From Kiritimatiellota bacterium B12222 (GTDB taxonomy: Bacteria > Verrucomicrobiota > Kiritimatiellia > SS1-B-03-39 > UBA6053), in the NCBI GenBank assembly GCA_029719485.1, contig CP120722.1:3286001-3350000 (forward strand): DNA of 64,000 nt, read 5' to 3'. The notes below the pieces were generated by a model. The model saw nothing but the letters and a program-made list of their open reading frames with translations. It searched no databases and was not told where the DNA came from. Both the position numbers and the translations under genes were made by a program. Numbering within the stretch: position 1 is the stretch's first letter; each line of letters starts with the position of its first letter. Positions 18,055 through 28,059 of the stretch are shown piece after piece.

Positions 18055-18279
18055 AGAACTCCTATTTTAAAACAAAAAAAATTATCACAGTTATTTAAAG
18101 CATTAACAATATAAATCTTCACAGTACGCACAAAATGAACAATTTTATCAGATAGCTACAAGCAATATATGGGTGGTGTTTTGGATTTTTTCATTTTAAC
18201 ACGCGTTAAACAAAACATGAAGATGCAAATTATTTGACAGTTACCGCCTATGGCTTTAAGGGAACGCCATCGACTCATG
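18055..18279. promoter_or_regulatory. Intergenic region between cas9 and the glycine riboswitch
   Basis: This 225-bp AT-rich stretch lies between the divergent cas9 and gcvP units and must carry both promoters. It contains an inverted repeat TTTAACACGCGTTAAA (18195-18210) that could be an operator. I see no second anti-repeat here. Confidence 0.45.
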
Positions 18280-18435
18280 AACACGTGGGAGAGAGGCTTT
18301 TTACTAAGCCCGCCGAAGGTGAAACCGTCCCCGGAAACTCTCAGGCAAAAGGACCCCGTGTTTCAGTCGTTCTCTGGAGAGTAGCGTTAAAACTCACCGA
18401 AGGAGTGAAAACTCTCAGGTCACAGGACAGAGCGG
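18280..18435 (+). ncRNA. Tandem glycine riboswitch (gcvT motif)
   Basis: Two aptamer-like units follow each other. Unit 1 (about 18284-18355) has GTGGGAGAG, GCCGAAGGTGAAACC and AACTCTCAGGCAAAAGGACC. Unit 2 (about 18369-18435) has TCTCTGGAGAG, CACCGAAGGAGTGAAA and AACTCTCAGGTCACAGGACA. These are the conserved elements of glycine-binding aptamers, joined by a short linker. The switch lies 40 nt upstream of gcvP, encoding the glycine decarboxylase, the classical target. It would turn on glycine breakdown when glycine is high. The expression platform between 18436 and 18474 is short and may act on translation; no T-run terminator is visible. Confidence 0.95.
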
Positions 18436-18474
18436 GGTGCCATTATCTTTTGCAACCGCTTGGAGTTTTACTCA

Positions 18475-21339
18475 ATGACCACTCAACCTTCTTCTGTTTC
18501 CGACTGGCTTACCGACCTTCAGCCTCCCCTGTTTGCTTCCCGCCATCTGGGCAGTCCTGATCAGGATCAAGACGACATGTGTTCGGTCATTGGCACCTCC
18601 TCTTTAGACAGCCTCACGCAGGAAATCATTCCTCCCGCAATTCTGCGCAAACAAGAGATGGATCTGCCTGCCGGATGCACCGAAGAAACCGCACTCGACG
18701 AACTACGGGCCATGGCGAATCGAAATGTACTCGCCCACAATTACATTGGTCAGGGATTCAACCCCACCATTCTGCCGCCCGTCATCTTGCGCAACATTTT
18801 GGAAAATCCAGGTTGGTACACCCAATACACCCCCTATCAGGCCGAAATCGCCCAGGGCCGTTTGGAAATGTTACTCAACTTTCAAACCTTGGTCACCGAG
18901 CTGACTGGACTTCCTTTTGCCAACGCCTCCTTGCTCGACGAAGCAACCGCAGTGGCTGAAGCCTTGAACATCGCGTATGCCAACGGACGTCAAAAACGCA
19001 AAATCGCCTTAGTCGATCAGGACCTCCACCCCCAAAACCTTGAATTGCTTCGCGCCCGTGCCCATTCCTTAAACATCGAATTGATCTTCTGCGATGTATG
19101 CCAAGCCGAACTCTCCGATAAAATTTGCGCCGTTATTTTGCAAACCCCCGACACCCGGGGACGCCTGCGCTCTGCGCACCTACAGGTGCTCGCCGAAAAA
19201 GCTACCGCACTTAAAATCCTGACCATTGTTGCCGTAGATCCGCTGGCCCAATGCCTGCTCAAAACGCCGGGCGAATGGGGTGCAGATATCGTCGTAGGCT
19301 CCAGCCAACGCCTCGGTCTCCCCATGGGAGGCGGAGGTCCTCACGCCGGATTCATGGCCGTGACCGATGCCCTCAAACGCCGTATGCCCGGCCGAATTGT
19401 CGGTGTCTCCATTGACAGCCGTGGCAAACATGGCTTCCGTTTGGCCCTGCAAACCCGCGAACAACACATTCGCCGCGACAAAGCCACCTCCAACATTTGT
19501 ACGGCACAAGCCCTGCCTGCGATCTTGTCGACCGCTTACGCCATGTACCATGGCCCCCAAGGCCTGCGCCGCATTGCCGCCCGCATCACCAGCCTTACCG
19601 CCATTCTTAAAACCACCCTGCTCAGCGCTGGAAAATCGTTAGAAAACGGCACCCATTTCGACGGTGTGGTGCTCAGCCTGACTCCCAGCGAACAACAAAG
19701 CCTCCGCGAAAAAGCTGAAGCTACTCAGGTGAACTTTCGCTATTTTGAAGATGGCGCAGTCGGGATTTTCCTCCACGAAGCCACTGAACTGAGCCACCTG
19801 AACCTCATTCTCGACCTCTTGGAGGTCGACATCGAGTTGCAAGCCCCCTCCGAAGAACCTCTGAACGAATTGAAGGAATATCTTCGTGATGACTCCTTCC
19901 TCAAACAAGACGCTTTTGCGCTTTATCATACCGAACACGAGATGCTTCGTCATCTCTATCGCCTGCAGTCCCGCGACCTTTCACTGGCCCACAGCATGAT
20001 CTCTTTGGGATCCTGCACCATGAAACTTAACGCCACCGCGGAAATGATTCCGGTCACCTGGCCCGAGTTTGGCAACATGCATCCCGCCGCACCACAGGCG
20101 CAACTGCAGGGGTATCAAGAGCTCTGCGATGATCTCGAAAAATGGTTATCCGACATTACCCAATTGCCCGCATGCAGTCTGCAGCCCAATGCCGGCTCCC
20201 AAGGTGAATTGGCAGGCCTCATGGCCATTCGCGAATACCATCGCGCTAATGGACAGCCCCAACGGACCGTGTGCCTCATTCCCACTTCCGCCCACGGCAC
20301 CAACCCTGCATCCGCCGTCATGGCCGGTTTTTCAGTACAGCCCGTCGACTGCGATGAGCAAGGCAACGTCAACTTTTCCGACCTACAAAAGAAAATCGAA
20401 AAAGTGGGCGACACCCTCGGTGCTCTCATGATCACCTACCCCTCCACCCACGGGGTGTTTGAAGAAGGCATTCAAGAAATCTGCCAAGCCATTCATGATG
20501 CGGGAGGACAAGTTTACATGGACGGCGCCAACATGAATGCGCAAGTCGGTCTTACCGCCCCGGGACTCATCGGCGCCGATGTCTGCCATTTGAATCTCCA
20601 TAAAACCTTCTGCATTCCACACGGAGGCGGCGGACCGGGCATGGGCCCCATTTGTACCGGCGAACACCTGCGTCCTCACTTACCCAGTAATCCCTTGGCC
20701 AACGCAGAACTTCCCCTCGCCATTTCTTCGGCCCCCATGGGGTCGGCTTCTATTTTGGTCATCTCGTGGATGTACATTCGCATGATGGGTCCGGACGGCC
20801 TCAAAAAAGCCACCCAACTCGCCTTGCTCAATGCCAATTACATGGCCAAGCAACTCGAACTGTCTTATCCTGTCCTTTACACCGGACGCAACGGACGGGT
20901 CGCCCACGAATTCATTTTAGATCTTCGTGAGCTCACCTCCCGGGCACATCTCTTAATTGACGATGTGGCCAAGCGTCTGATCGATTACGGATTCCATGCC
21001 CCCACCATGTCCTTCCCCGTTCCGGGCACCTTAATGATCGAGCCCACCGAAAGTGAAAGCCGCGAAGAGCTGGACCGCTTCTGCGAAGCCATGATTGCCA
21101 TTCGTCGGGAGATCCAAGAAGTGATCGAAGGCAAGTACGCCCCCGAAGACTCCCCCTTGCATCATGCCCCCCACACCGCCGATGACCTCAGCGACACCTG
21201 GGAACGCAAATACAGTCGCGAAGAAGCCGTCTTTCCTCTCAGCTGGGTGCGCGAACGTAAATTCTGGCCTGCCAGTAACCGTATCGACAACACCTACGGT
21301 GACCGAAATCTCATCTGCACCTGCGAATGGCCCACGTAA
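18475..21339 (+). CDS. gcvP: Glycine dehydrogenase (decarboxylating), P protein
   Basis: The P protein of the glycine cleavage system decarboxylates glycine with PLP and passes the aminomethyl group to lipoyl-GcvH. The protein is a single ~954-residue chain, the fused form rather than split gcvPA/gcvPB. I start at ATG 18475, with GGAG about 9 nt upstream, rather than the in-frame TTG at 18460. The N-terminus has FASRHLGSPDQDQDDM. The C-terminal half has LGSCTMKLNATAEMIPVTWP, GANMNAQVGLTAPG and the PLP-Lys motif HLNLHKTFCIPHGGGGPGMG. It is controlled by the tandem riboswitch directly upstream. gcvT follows after about 280 bp. No gcvH lies between or nearby. Confidence 0.97.
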   Translation: MTTQPSSVSDWLTDLQPPLFASRHLGSPDQDQDDMCSVIGTSSLDSLTQEIIPPAILRKQEMDLPAGCTEETALDELRAMANRNVLAHNYIGQGFNPTILPPVILRNILENPGWYTQYTPYQAEIAQGRLEMLLNFQTLVTELTGLPFANASLLDEATAVAEALNIAYANGRQKRKIALVDQDLHPQNLELLRARAHSLNIELIFCDVCQAELSDKICAVILQTPDTRGRLRSAHLQVLAEKATALKILTIVAVDPLAQCLLKTPGEWGADIVVGSSQRLGLPMGGGGPHAGFMAVTDALKRRMPGRIVGVSIDSRGKHGFRLALQTREQHIRRDKATSNICTAQALPAILSTAYAMYHGPQGLRRIAARITSLTAILKTTLLSAGKSLENGTHFDGVVLSLTPSEQQSLREKAEATQVNFRYFEDGAVGIFLHEATELSHLNLILDLLEVDIELQAPSEEPLNELKEYLRDDSFLKQDAFALYHTEHEMLRHLYRLQSRDLSLAHSMISLGSCTMKLNATAEMIPVTWPEFGNMHPAAPQAQLQGYQELCDDLEKWLSDITQLPACSLQPNAGSQGELAGLMAIREYHRANGQPQRTVCLIPTSAHGTNPASAVMAGFSVQPVDCDEQGNVNFSDLQKKIEKVGDTLGALMITYPSTHGVFEEGIQEICQAIHDAGGQVYMDGANMNAQVGLTAPGLIGADVCHLNLHKTFCIPHGGGGPGMGPICTGEHLRPHLPSNPLANAELPLAISSAPMGSASILVISWMYIRMMGPDGLKKATQLALLNANYMAKQLELSYPVLYTGRNGRVAHEFILDLRELTSRAHLLIDDVAKRLIDYGFHAPTMSFPVPGTLMIEPTESESREELDRFCEAMIAIRREIQEVIEGKYAPEDSPLHHAPHTADDLSDTWERKYSREEAVFPLSWVRERKFWPASNRIDNTYGDRNLICTCEWPT

Positions 21340-21623
21340 CACGGGCATTCCTGTCGGTGATCACCAGCGGCTCCGCCGCGCAGTACCCTTCAAGCAAGTG
21401 AATCCACCTGAAAAGGACATTCGCCTTCCATTTCAACAAGAAATTCGACCTTCACCTGAGTAAAAAACCCAGATTGAACCCCCATTTTGACAAAAAAGAA
21501 ACTTTTACACTCCATCCGTAATTTTTAAGTGCCTTGGTCTGGACAGGTGCACTTGAAATTGACATTACCTATGCGCAACCCGAATATGCATTATTTGCAG
21601 ACAGCCTTACACCCTTGGATGGT
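21340..21623. other. Intergenic stretch between gcvP and gcvT
   Basis: This stretch has 284 bp with no convincing gene. The gcvT frame is open upstream to a TTG at 21534, but that segment lacks a ribosome binding site and family similarity. No riboswitch or clear terminator is visible, so gcvT may be read through from gcvP or have its own promoter here. Confidence 0.5.
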
Positions 21624-22862
21624 ATGACAGAATTACACAGCACACTTTTAAGCGATTGGCACAAAGATCATGGAGCCAAAATGGACGGATTTGGTGGATA
21701 CCAAATGCCTCTTTGGTACAAAACAGGCCCCATTAAAGAACATCGGGCCGTTATCCAACAGGCTGGGTTGTTTGACACCTCTCATATGTCCCAGTTACTT
21801 ATCGAAGGACCCGAATCCTTTGAATTGCTACAAAAAATCCTGACGAAAGACCTGGAAAGTTGTATTGGCAAAGGCCTTCCTCTAGAACGGGGTCGCGCAA
21901 CCTACGGCTTTATCGCCCTTGAAAATGGCTTCCTCTTGGATGATGCCATTGTGATGATGGAAGATACCAATACCTATCTTTTGGTGGCCAACGCAGGCAT
22001 GGGCGGCACCATCAAAAACCATTTACAGAAGGTAGGAGCTGATTTGGACGTGGCGGTTTCTGACCTCACTGGAAAATTGTGCAAAATGGATCTGCAAGGT
22101 CCTGCATCTATCGATATTCTGATGAAAGTCCTCAAACCATCGAAATCGATGAAAGCCCCCTTCCCTTATTTTTCTTTTGTGGGTCATTACGATCACCTTC
22201 AAGAAGGCGTTCAAAGCCACTCGGGATATTCCGTGATGGTTTCTCGCACAGGCTACACCGGCGAAGTAGGCTTCGAACTCTACGTGCGCCCAAATGCATT
22301 CGTCCCCTTGTGGGAAGAACTCTTGGCCGCTGGTGCAGACCAAGGTCTTATTCCTTGCGGACTCGGTGCCCGTGACAGCTTACGCACAGGTGCAGGCCTG
22401 CCCTTGAGTCATCAAGACTTAGGCGATTGGCCCATCATCAACCACCCATGGGAATTTGCGATCTCAAGAACAGACGGTGATTTCAGCAAAAACTTTGTCG
22501 GTGCCGAGGCGCTGCGTGAAAAAGGCAGCCAGCTGCACACCTACAGTTTTCTGGGAGAGAACGGACGTAAAGTGGATGGTCATTCAGAAGTCCTTTTAGA
22601 TGAGCAAGTAATTGGAACCGTCTTAACTTGTGCCACGGACATGGCCATTGACCGCGTAGACGGCCAACTCTACAGCCTGAACTCCCCCGATGCCCCTGAA
22701 GACTTTAAACCCAAAGGCTTAAGTTGCGGCTTTGTAAGAGTAGATCAGGAACTCAGCGAAGGCCAAGTCATTCATCTCAAAGATAAACGCCGCAGCATAC
22801 CTGTCACCATTACCAAAAATCTGCGCCCCCATCGTACTGCGCGCATGAAGTGGCCTCTTTAA
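21624..22862 (+). CDS. gcvT: Aminomethyltransferase, glycine cleavage system T protein
   Basis: The T protein transfers the methylene group from aminomethyl-lipoyl-GcvH to tetrahydrofolate, releasing ammonia. From ATG 21624 it has 412 residues, slightly longer than the usual 360-370. It shows GAKMDGFGGYQMPLWYKTGP, LFDTSHMSQLLIEGPES, SRTGYTGEVGFELYV and CGLGARDSLRTGAGLPLSHQ, all typical of GcvT. The upstream frame (to 21534) looks non-coding, so I prefer this start. It follows gcvP, and a metallophosphoesterase gene begins 1 bp after its stop. No gcvH is in the window. Confidence 0.93.
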   Translation: MTELHSTLLSDWHKDHGAKMDGFGGYQMPLWYKTGPIKEHRAVIQQAGLFDTSHMSQLLIEGPESFELLQKILTKDLESCIGKGLPLERGRATYGFIALENGFLLDDAIVMMEDTNTYLLVANAGMGGTIKNHLQKVGADLDVAVSDLTGKLCKMDLQGPASIDILMKVLKPSKSMKAPFPYFSFVGHYDHLQEGVQSHSGYSVMVSRTGYTGEVGFELYVRPNAFVPLWEELLAAGADQGLIPCGLGARDSLRTGAGLPLSHQDLGDWPIINHPWEFAISRTDGDFSKNFVGAEALREKGSQLHTYSFLGENGRKVDGHSEVLLDEQVIGTVLTCATDMAIDRVDGQLYSLNSPDAPEDFKPKGLSCGFVRVDQELSEGQVIHLKDKRRSIPVTITKNLRPHRTARMKWPL

Positions 22863-22863
22863 A

Positions 22864-23364
22864 ATGATCATCGGATTGCTTTCGGACACCCACGGACACC
22901 TCGCACGTAGCGAACAAGCACTGGATCTGCTCCAACAAGCAGGAGCTGAGCAAATCATTCATTGCGGAGATTTGGGGAGCGAAGAGCTGCTGAGTCTGCT
23001 CTTTGAAGTACAGACCGAAGGCACCCCCATCTACGCCGTCCCCGGAAATGTGGACGAATGGGAACCCGGCCTCATCCTTTACGCCAAAAAATTAGGGATC
23101 CCCCTCCCCCGCGTCCACCGTTTTGAACTTGCCGACAAACAAATCGCCCTGCATCACGGTCACGATCCACAAGTCATGACAGAGCTGATGGCCGACCCAG
23201 ATCTCGACTATCTGTTTTCAGGCCACACCCACGTGGCCAAAGATGAACGACAAGGCAACCTACGCATGATCAATCCGGGTGCCGTTTATCGGGCAACCCC
23301 ACCTGGTGTTAGCGTGTTAGATACCGAAAGCGATCAATTGACCTTCATCCCCCTCCCGCTCTAA
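22864..23364 (+). CDS. yfcE: YfcE/MJ0936-type metallophosphoesterase
   Basis: The protein is a small calcineurin-like phosphodiesterase of 166 residues. The metal-binding motifs are complete: LLSDTHGH near the N-terminus, IIHCGDLGS, VPGNVD, LHHGHD and FSGHTH. Relatives of this size hydrolyse phosphodiester or phosphomonoester bonds in vitro with Mn2+, and their cellular substrate is usually unknown. It begins 1 bp after the gcvT stop, so it is co-transcribed, but a link to glycine metabolism is not established. No clear terminator follows. Confidence 0.88.
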   Translation: MIIGLLSDTHGHLARSEQALDLLQQAGAEQIIHCGDLGSEELLSLLFEVQTEGTPIYAVPGNVDEWEPGLILYAKKLGIPLPRVHRFELADKQIALHHGHDPQVMTELMADPDLDYLFSGHTHVAKDERQGNLRMINPGAVYRATPPGVSVLDTESDQLTFIPLPL

Positions 23365-23424
23365 ACGTCAACAGCGCTTCTGCAAAGATGAGCACTCTCC
23401 TCATCATACTCACGTCCCCATCCT

Positions 23425-24678
23425 TCATTTTTTTACAGGAGGTAACCGCTCGAGAACTTCTTGCAAGGCGGGGATATCATCCTTCGCAAAAAAGCCCGTC
23501 AAAAAGTCTAAATGACTAAAAGGCAACACCACCCGATCCTCCACCCCTTCAAGGGTAGCGCTTTCTAATTGTACCACCCCGTCCCCATGCGGAGATTGAA
23601 ACGCCAACAACAAGTTCATGCGATCCAAGGTCAACAGTCTGGCGGTTTCTGCAAGTGCATTTTCAGAAGATTCCTCAGCAAGTTCATCCCGAGCTGCGGT
23701 CAGTAATTTGGGATCAAACATTCCCTCATTTCCGGCGAGGATACTATAGGTAATTTCCGGATTTCGTTCCAACTGATCCAAGGTCTCCATCAACAAAGAT
23801 CCCGGTTGCAAATCAATTCCCGCACGCCCCATACCATCCCCCCAAAAGTCTAAGCTCTTCTGAGGATCAAAGATCACGGACAAGGTGTGATCACCTATTT
23901 CAATCACCCCCCGCAACGCCGCCATTTCAGAGCCTTGAAAGGGAGGCACACAGGCAATAAAACGAGTAACGCCCTTCACCTCATAGTCAGGACTTTCCAA
24001 CAACAACTGACTTATCACCCCTCCCATAGAAACGGTCACCAAACTAATTCCATGTTCACGATCTGCAGGTATGGATTTTAGTGCCTCCGCCAAACGCGCG
24101 GCATTTCGTTCGACCCGATCATCATTGGGGTATTCAAAAAAATAAACATCGTAGCCCCCTGCGACCAAATACGCACAAATTCCCGAAAACAAACGTTTGC
24201 TACTGTCCAAGCCATGCACAAGCACCACTACCGGACCCGTACAACTTTCCTCCGAGAAGCGAATCATCACCGCCTCTCGCTCCACCTTAAACAAGGAAAC
24301 AAGTTTAGCTTCAAATTCATCTAAGGTGGCTTCAAAAACTTTTAAATCCACTTGAAGCTTGAGCGTTTCCTCCTCCGGAGACACCGTCACCCCGAAGCCC
24401 TTCAACATTAAATTCCAGGTCGCTAATTGAATGCGCGCCGAGGTACTGTCTATGGTGATTTTTTGACTGGGAAAATCCTCAGGTAACACCACATCAGAAT
24501 TACCGGCTTCCAACAAAACTTGAAGAATGTTGCGAGTGTCCACCTCTCCATCCACTAAGGGAACATCCACTTGCCGAATACCCAGCTCCTCAGCTGCGTG
24601 CAGACAACTATGCAAGCAAAAGTAAAATAAACCGACAAACAGGAGCAGTCGGCTTATGCAGAAGCGTTGACTGCGCAT
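23425..24678 (-). CDS. Exported alpha/beta hydrolase (lipase/esterase-like)
   Basis: The protein has 417 residues with an N-terminal signal peptide (RLLLFVGLFYFCLHSCLHAA). A region of about 110 residues without a known motif follows, then an alpha/beta-hydrolase core. VVVLVHGLDSSKRLF is the oxyanion-hole HG region. VTVSMGGVISQ is the nucleophile elbow with Ser in an xxSxGG variant of GxSxG. A C-terminal SPHGDGVVQLES segment and SHLDFL could supply Asp and His. It is probably a periplasmic or secreted lipase or esterase; the substrate is unknown. Its start overlaps the end of the PfkB-like kinase gene by 25 bp, so it belongs to that operon. Confidence 0.75.
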   Translation of the reverse strand: MRSQRFCISRLLLFVGLFYFCLHSCLHAAEELGIRQVDVPLVDGEVDTRNILQVLLEAGNSDVVLPEDFPSQKITIDSTSARIQLATWNLMLKGFGVTVSPEEETLKLQVDLKVFEATLDEFEAKLVSLFKVEREAVMIRFSEESCTGPVVVLVHGLDSSKRLFSGICAYLVAGGYDVYFFEYPNDDRVERNAARLAEALKSIPADREHGISLVTVSMGGVISQLLLESPDYEVKGVTRFIACVPPFQGSEMAALRGVIEIGDHTLSVIFDPQKSLDFWGDGMGRAGIDLQPGSLLMETLDQLERNPEITYSILAGNEGMFDPKLLTAARDELAEESSENALAETARLLTLDRMNLLLAFQSPHGDGVVQLESATLEGVEDRVVLPFSHLDFLTGFFAKDDIPALQEVLERLPPVKK

Positions 24679-25592
24679 GGCAGATCTACCTGCATCATCG
24701 AAACCAAGCGAGAGACCCGGTCATGAATTTGATGAGTGCTCAAGGGTTGCAACGCATCTAAACTAAAGGACTGCACCCCAAAGGAAGCCACCACGGAGCC
24801 ATGTACCATGGCACGACGGATATCAGCTTCTTCGCAGGCATTTTGTTGAGTAAGATAACCCATTAATGCACCAGCAAAGGTATCCCCGGCTCCCGTAGGA
24901 TCTTCCACTTTCGCCAAGGGAAATGCGGGTTGAATAAACGTACCGGTTTTACTAAATAACATGCTGCCATGTTCACCTTTCTTGATCAGCACAAACTGAG
25001 GCCCCATGGTCAAAAGTTGTTGCGCGGCATCTATCAAATTATGACGATCGGTTAACAAACGCGCTTCAGATTCGTTTAAGGTCAGCATATTCACTTTACT
25101 GACCACCTCAATCAATTCGGAGCGGGTAATGTTAATCCACAAATCCATGGTATCAGCCAAAATAAATTTCGGAGAACGGATTTGGTTTAAGACATGTAAC
25201 TGCAAACTGGGATGCATATTGCCTAAAAAGACAAAAGGGGCATCCACATATGACTCAGGTAAAACGGGTTCAAACTTTTCAAATACGCCTAATACCGTTT
25301 CCAAAGTGCTACGATTGTCCATGTTTTCTTCATAGACCCCTGTCCACGCAAAGGTTTGACCCGCAGCACGCTGCAAACCTTCAAGGTTCACATCAAAGGA
25401 ACGATAAAGCTCTAGAAATTCTTCAGGAAAATCATCTCCCACCACGCCCACCATGCCTGGTGAGGTGAAAAAAGAGGCGGCGGCACAGGCATAGCTGACC
25501 GAGCCTCCTAAGAGGTTTTCTTTTTTAACAAAAGGAGTTTCAATGTGGTCGATTCCAATAGAACCGACAATGACCAGAGCAGGCGTATCCAT
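24654..25592 (-). CDS. PfkB-family carbohydrate kinase
   Basis: The protein is a ribokinase/PfkB-type sugar or nucleoside kinase. I start at ATG 25592 (312 residues), since the longer frame to 25709 would run into accC. It begins MDTPALVIVGSIGIDHIETP, contains NLLGGSVSYACAAASFF (first PfkB signature region) and KVEDPTGAGDTFAGALMGYL, the second signature with the catalytic Asp and anion-hole GAGD. Family members phosphorylate sugars, adenosine or similar. The substrate here is not evident. It lies 13 bp after accC and overlaps the hydrolase gene downstream. Confidence 0.88.
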   Translation of the reverse strand: MDTPALVIVGSIGIDHIETPFVKKENLLGGSVSYACAAASFFTSPGMVGVVGDDFPEEFLELYRSFDVNLEGLQRAAGQTFAWTGVYEENMDNRSTLETVLGVFEKFEPVLPESYVDAPFVFLGNMHPSLQLHVLNQIRSPKFILADTMDLWINITRSELIEVVSKVNMLTLNESEARLLTDRHNLIDAAQQLLTMGPQFVLIKKGEHGSMLFSKTGTFIQPAFPLAKVEDPTGAGDTFAGALMGYLTQQNACEEADIRRAMVHGSVVASFGVQSFSLDALQPLSTHQIHDRVSRLVSMMQVDLPCAVNASA

Positions 25593-25605
25593 AAATGTCC
25601 CCAGA

Positions 25606-26991
25606 TTAGTGCGCGTGGTTTTGCATAAACCCATCCGTAGGCGTGGTATAGGTTTCCATGAATTTTTCGAGATAACTGGTGTTATAATTCCCACCCACAA
25701 AGTGAGCATCTTTTAACAAAGCCAATCCCAGAGGAATGGTCGTCGAGGGACCATCGACCAAAAATTCTTCCAAGGCGCGTTGCAAACGCCCCAAGGCCTC
25801 TGTGCGATCACGTCCATGCACAATCAATTTGGCCACCATGGAATCGTAATTCGGCGGAATACTATAACCGGTATACACCGCGGTATCCACCCGAACCCCA
25901 AAGCCACCTGGCAAGTTCAACCAATTAATTTTTCCAGGACAAGGTGCAAAATTTCGCGAAGGATCTTCTGCATTCACCCGGAATTCAATGGCATGACCCG
26001 TCATTTTGATGTCGTCCTGGGTCACACTCAGTTTTTCACCCGCGGCTACCCGGATTTGCTCTTTGATCAAATCAACACCCGTCACTTCTTCCGTCACGGG
26101 ATGCTCCACTTGAATACGGGTATTCATTTCCATGAAATAGAATTTGCGTTCTTTTTCATCAAACAAGAATTCAACCGTACCCGCATTGGAATAATTCACC
26201 GCAATCGCAGCTTTTACCGCGGCTTCTCCCATCGCCTGACGAATATCTTCGTCCAAAGCTGGAGAAGGCGCTTCTTCCAATACTTTTTGATTCCGGCGTT
26301 GCAAACTGCAATCGCGCTCACCTAAATGAATCACATTGCCATGTTCATCGGCCATGATTTGCACTTCGATATGACGGGCACTTTCTACATATTTTTCAAT
26401 GTACATACCGCCATTGCCAAAGGCACGTTCCGCTTCGTGACGTGCAGAATTAAAGGCGTTCATCAACGACATTTCGTTGTGGGCAATCCGCATGCCTTTG
26501 CCACCGCCACCAGCAGTCGCCTTGACAATCACAGGGTAGCCAATTTCTTTAGAAATTTTGACAGCTTCCGCTTCATTTTCCACCAATCCATCACTACCGG
26601 GCGTAATCGGAACGCCTCCAGCTTTCATGGTTTCCCGCGCCGTATTTTTGTCACCCATTTTCCGAATCGCTTCCGGAGAAGGACCAATGAATTTCAAATT
26701 ACATTTGGCACAAATTTCAGCAAAATCAGCATTTTCAGCCAAAAAACCATATCCGGGATGGATCGCATCCGCGTCTGTGACTTCGGCTGCCGAAATAATG
26801 TTAGAAATCTTTAAATAACTCTCCGTAGCAACCGCAGGTCCAATGCAAATCGCATCGTCGGCAAGTTGTACATGTGCGGCTTCACGATCGGCTTCACTGT
26901 AAACAGCCACCGTATGAATACCCATCTCCCGACAGGCCCGAATAATACGCAGGGCAATTTCCCCGCGATTTGCGATTAAAACACGTTCCAT
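25606..26991 (-). CDS. accC: Biotin carboxylase subunit of acetyl-CoA carboxylase
   Basis: AccC carboxylates biotin on AccB with ATP and bicarbonate, the first half-reaction of fatty-acid synthesis. From ATG 26991 it has 461 residues; upstream in-frame residues would overlap the accB stop region. Motifs are [20 protein letters not shown] at the N-terminus, [18 protein letters not shown], the Gly-rich ATP loop [27 protein letters not shown], and [19 protein letters not shown] in the active site. It lies 13 bp after accB in the standard aroQ-accB-accC order. Confidence 0.97.
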   Translation of the reverse strand: MERVLIANRGEIALRIIRACREMGIHTVAVYSEADREAAHVQLADDAICIGPAVATESYLKISNIISAAEVTDADAIHPGYGFLAENADFAEICAKCNLKFIGPSPEAIRKMGDKNTARETMKAGGVPITPGSDGLVENEAEAVKISKEIGYPVIVKATAGGGGKGMRIAHNEMSLMNAFNSARHEAERAFGNGGMYIEKYVESARHIEVQIMADEHGNVIHLGERDCSLQRRNQKVLEEAPSPALDEDIRQAMGEAAVKAAIAVNYSNAGTVEFLFDEKERKFYFMEMNTRIQVEHPVTEEVTGVDLIKEQIRVAAGEKLSVTQDDIKMTGHAIEFRVNAEDPSRNFAPCPGKINWLNLPGGFGVRVDTAVYTGYSIPPNYDSMVAKLIVHGRDRTEALGRLQRALEEFLVDGPSTTIPLGLALLKDAHFVGGNYNTSYLEKFMETYTTPTDGFMQNHAH

Positions 26992-27004
26992 AAGCAACCA
27001 ACCC

Positions 27005-27454
27005 TTAAAGTGGTTCGATTTCGAAGAGGCTCTGACCAAATTCAACGGCTTCACCGTTTTCAATCAGAACTTTGCTAATGCGGCCTTTCTGCTCCGCTTT
27101 GATTTCGTTCATCACCTTCATCGCTTCAATGATGCAAACGGTCGTTTCAGGTGTCACCACATCGCCCACTTTCACAAAGGAATCAGCTTCCGGAGATGAG
27201 GCACGGTAAAAACTACCCACCATGGGGGATTTAATCGAAGGTACATTTGCCGCAACGGCTTCAACAGCTACCGGTGCACCAGCCGCTGCGGGCGCAGCCG
27301 CAACCGGAGCCGCCGCAGGTGCGGAAACATACTGTACTTCTGAAGCATGTGATAATTTGGTAGAGAGCTTAAAGTCCCCTTCTTCCAATTCAAATTCTAC
27401 GATGCCATTCTCTTTGACCAGGTCAATAATGCGTTTTAACTCTTTGTATTCCAT
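27005..27454 (-). CDS. accB: Biotin carboxyl carrier protein of acetyl-CoA carboxylase
   Basis: AccB carries CO2 on biotin between AccC and the carboxyltransferase. The protein has 149 residues: an N-terminal helical region ([20 protein letters not shown]), an Ala/Pro linker at about residues 45-72, and the biotinyl domain with [19 protein letters not shown] and the biotinylation site [15 protein letters not shown], in which the Lys of AMKVM is modified. Length and domain order are typical. It is in the operon aroQ-accB-accC. Confidence 0.97.
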   Translation of the reverse strand: MEYKELKRIIDLVKENGIVEFELEEGDFKLSTKLSHASEVQYVSAPAAAPVAAAPAAAGAPVAVEAVAANVPSIKSPMVGSFYRASSPEADSFVKVGDVVTPETTVCIIEAMKVMNEIKAEQKGRISKVLIENGEAVEFGQSLFEIEPL

Positions 27455-27511
27455 GAAATAGGCTCTCCTATAGTTAATAGTCGGTTTAGATTGTTAATTC
27501 CTAACGGTTTT

Positions 27512-27955
27512 CTAGCCGTCTGTCGAGCGAAGAACGTCGGCCAATCCTTTGAGGGCCAAGCGGTATCCGGCAGCACCAAAGCCTTGGATTTGCGCCACGC
27601 AAACGGCCGCCGTAAGGCTCGTATGTCGAAATTCTTCGCGGGCATGGGTGTTGGAGAGATGAATCTCTACCGTTTTGAGTCCCGAAGCAGAAATAGCGTC
27701 ACGAAGGGCCACGGAAGTATGGGTGTAGGCCGCAGGATTGATTACAATCCCATCATACTCTTTGCGGGCTTGCCCAATCCACTGCACCAACTCACCTTCG
27801 ATATCCGATTGGCGACAAGTTACGTCCAGATCTAACTCGGACGCATAATCGACGATCTCACGATTAATATCCTCTAAGGTGAGCATACCGTAGATTTCGG
27901 GTTCGCGGGTGCCGAGCAAGGCCAGGTTGGGTCCATGTAACACTAAAATTTTCAT
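27512..27955 (-). CDS. aroQ: 3-dehydroquinate dehydratase, type II
   Basis: AroQ dehydrates 3-dehydroquinate to 3-dehydroshikimate in the shikimate pathway. From ATG 27955 it has 147 residues, the normal length. Visible are MKILVLHGPNLALLGTREPE with IYG (the active-site lid with Arg and Tyr), QSDIEGELVQWI, GIVINPAAYTHTSVALRDAI (catalytic His region) and VEIHLSNTHAREEFRH. The gene commonly precedes accB and accC in bacteria, as it does here with a 57-bp gap. Confidence 0.95.
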   Translation of the reverse strand: MKILVLHGPNLALLGTREPEIYGMLTLEDINREIVDYASELDLDVTCRQSDIEGELVQWIGQARKEYDGIVINPAAYTHTSVALRDAISASGLKTVEIHLSNTHAREEFRHTSLTAAVCVAQIQGFGAAGYRLALKGLADVLRSTDG

Positions 27956-28059
27956 GCAATCCCCGTAACAGAACCTTTTCAACCTGTAAAGCCTGTGCAG
28001 TCCAGTAGCTCTGACCTTTTGTCGAAGAAGAGGAACACGGCCAACAACGAGGCCTGAAC

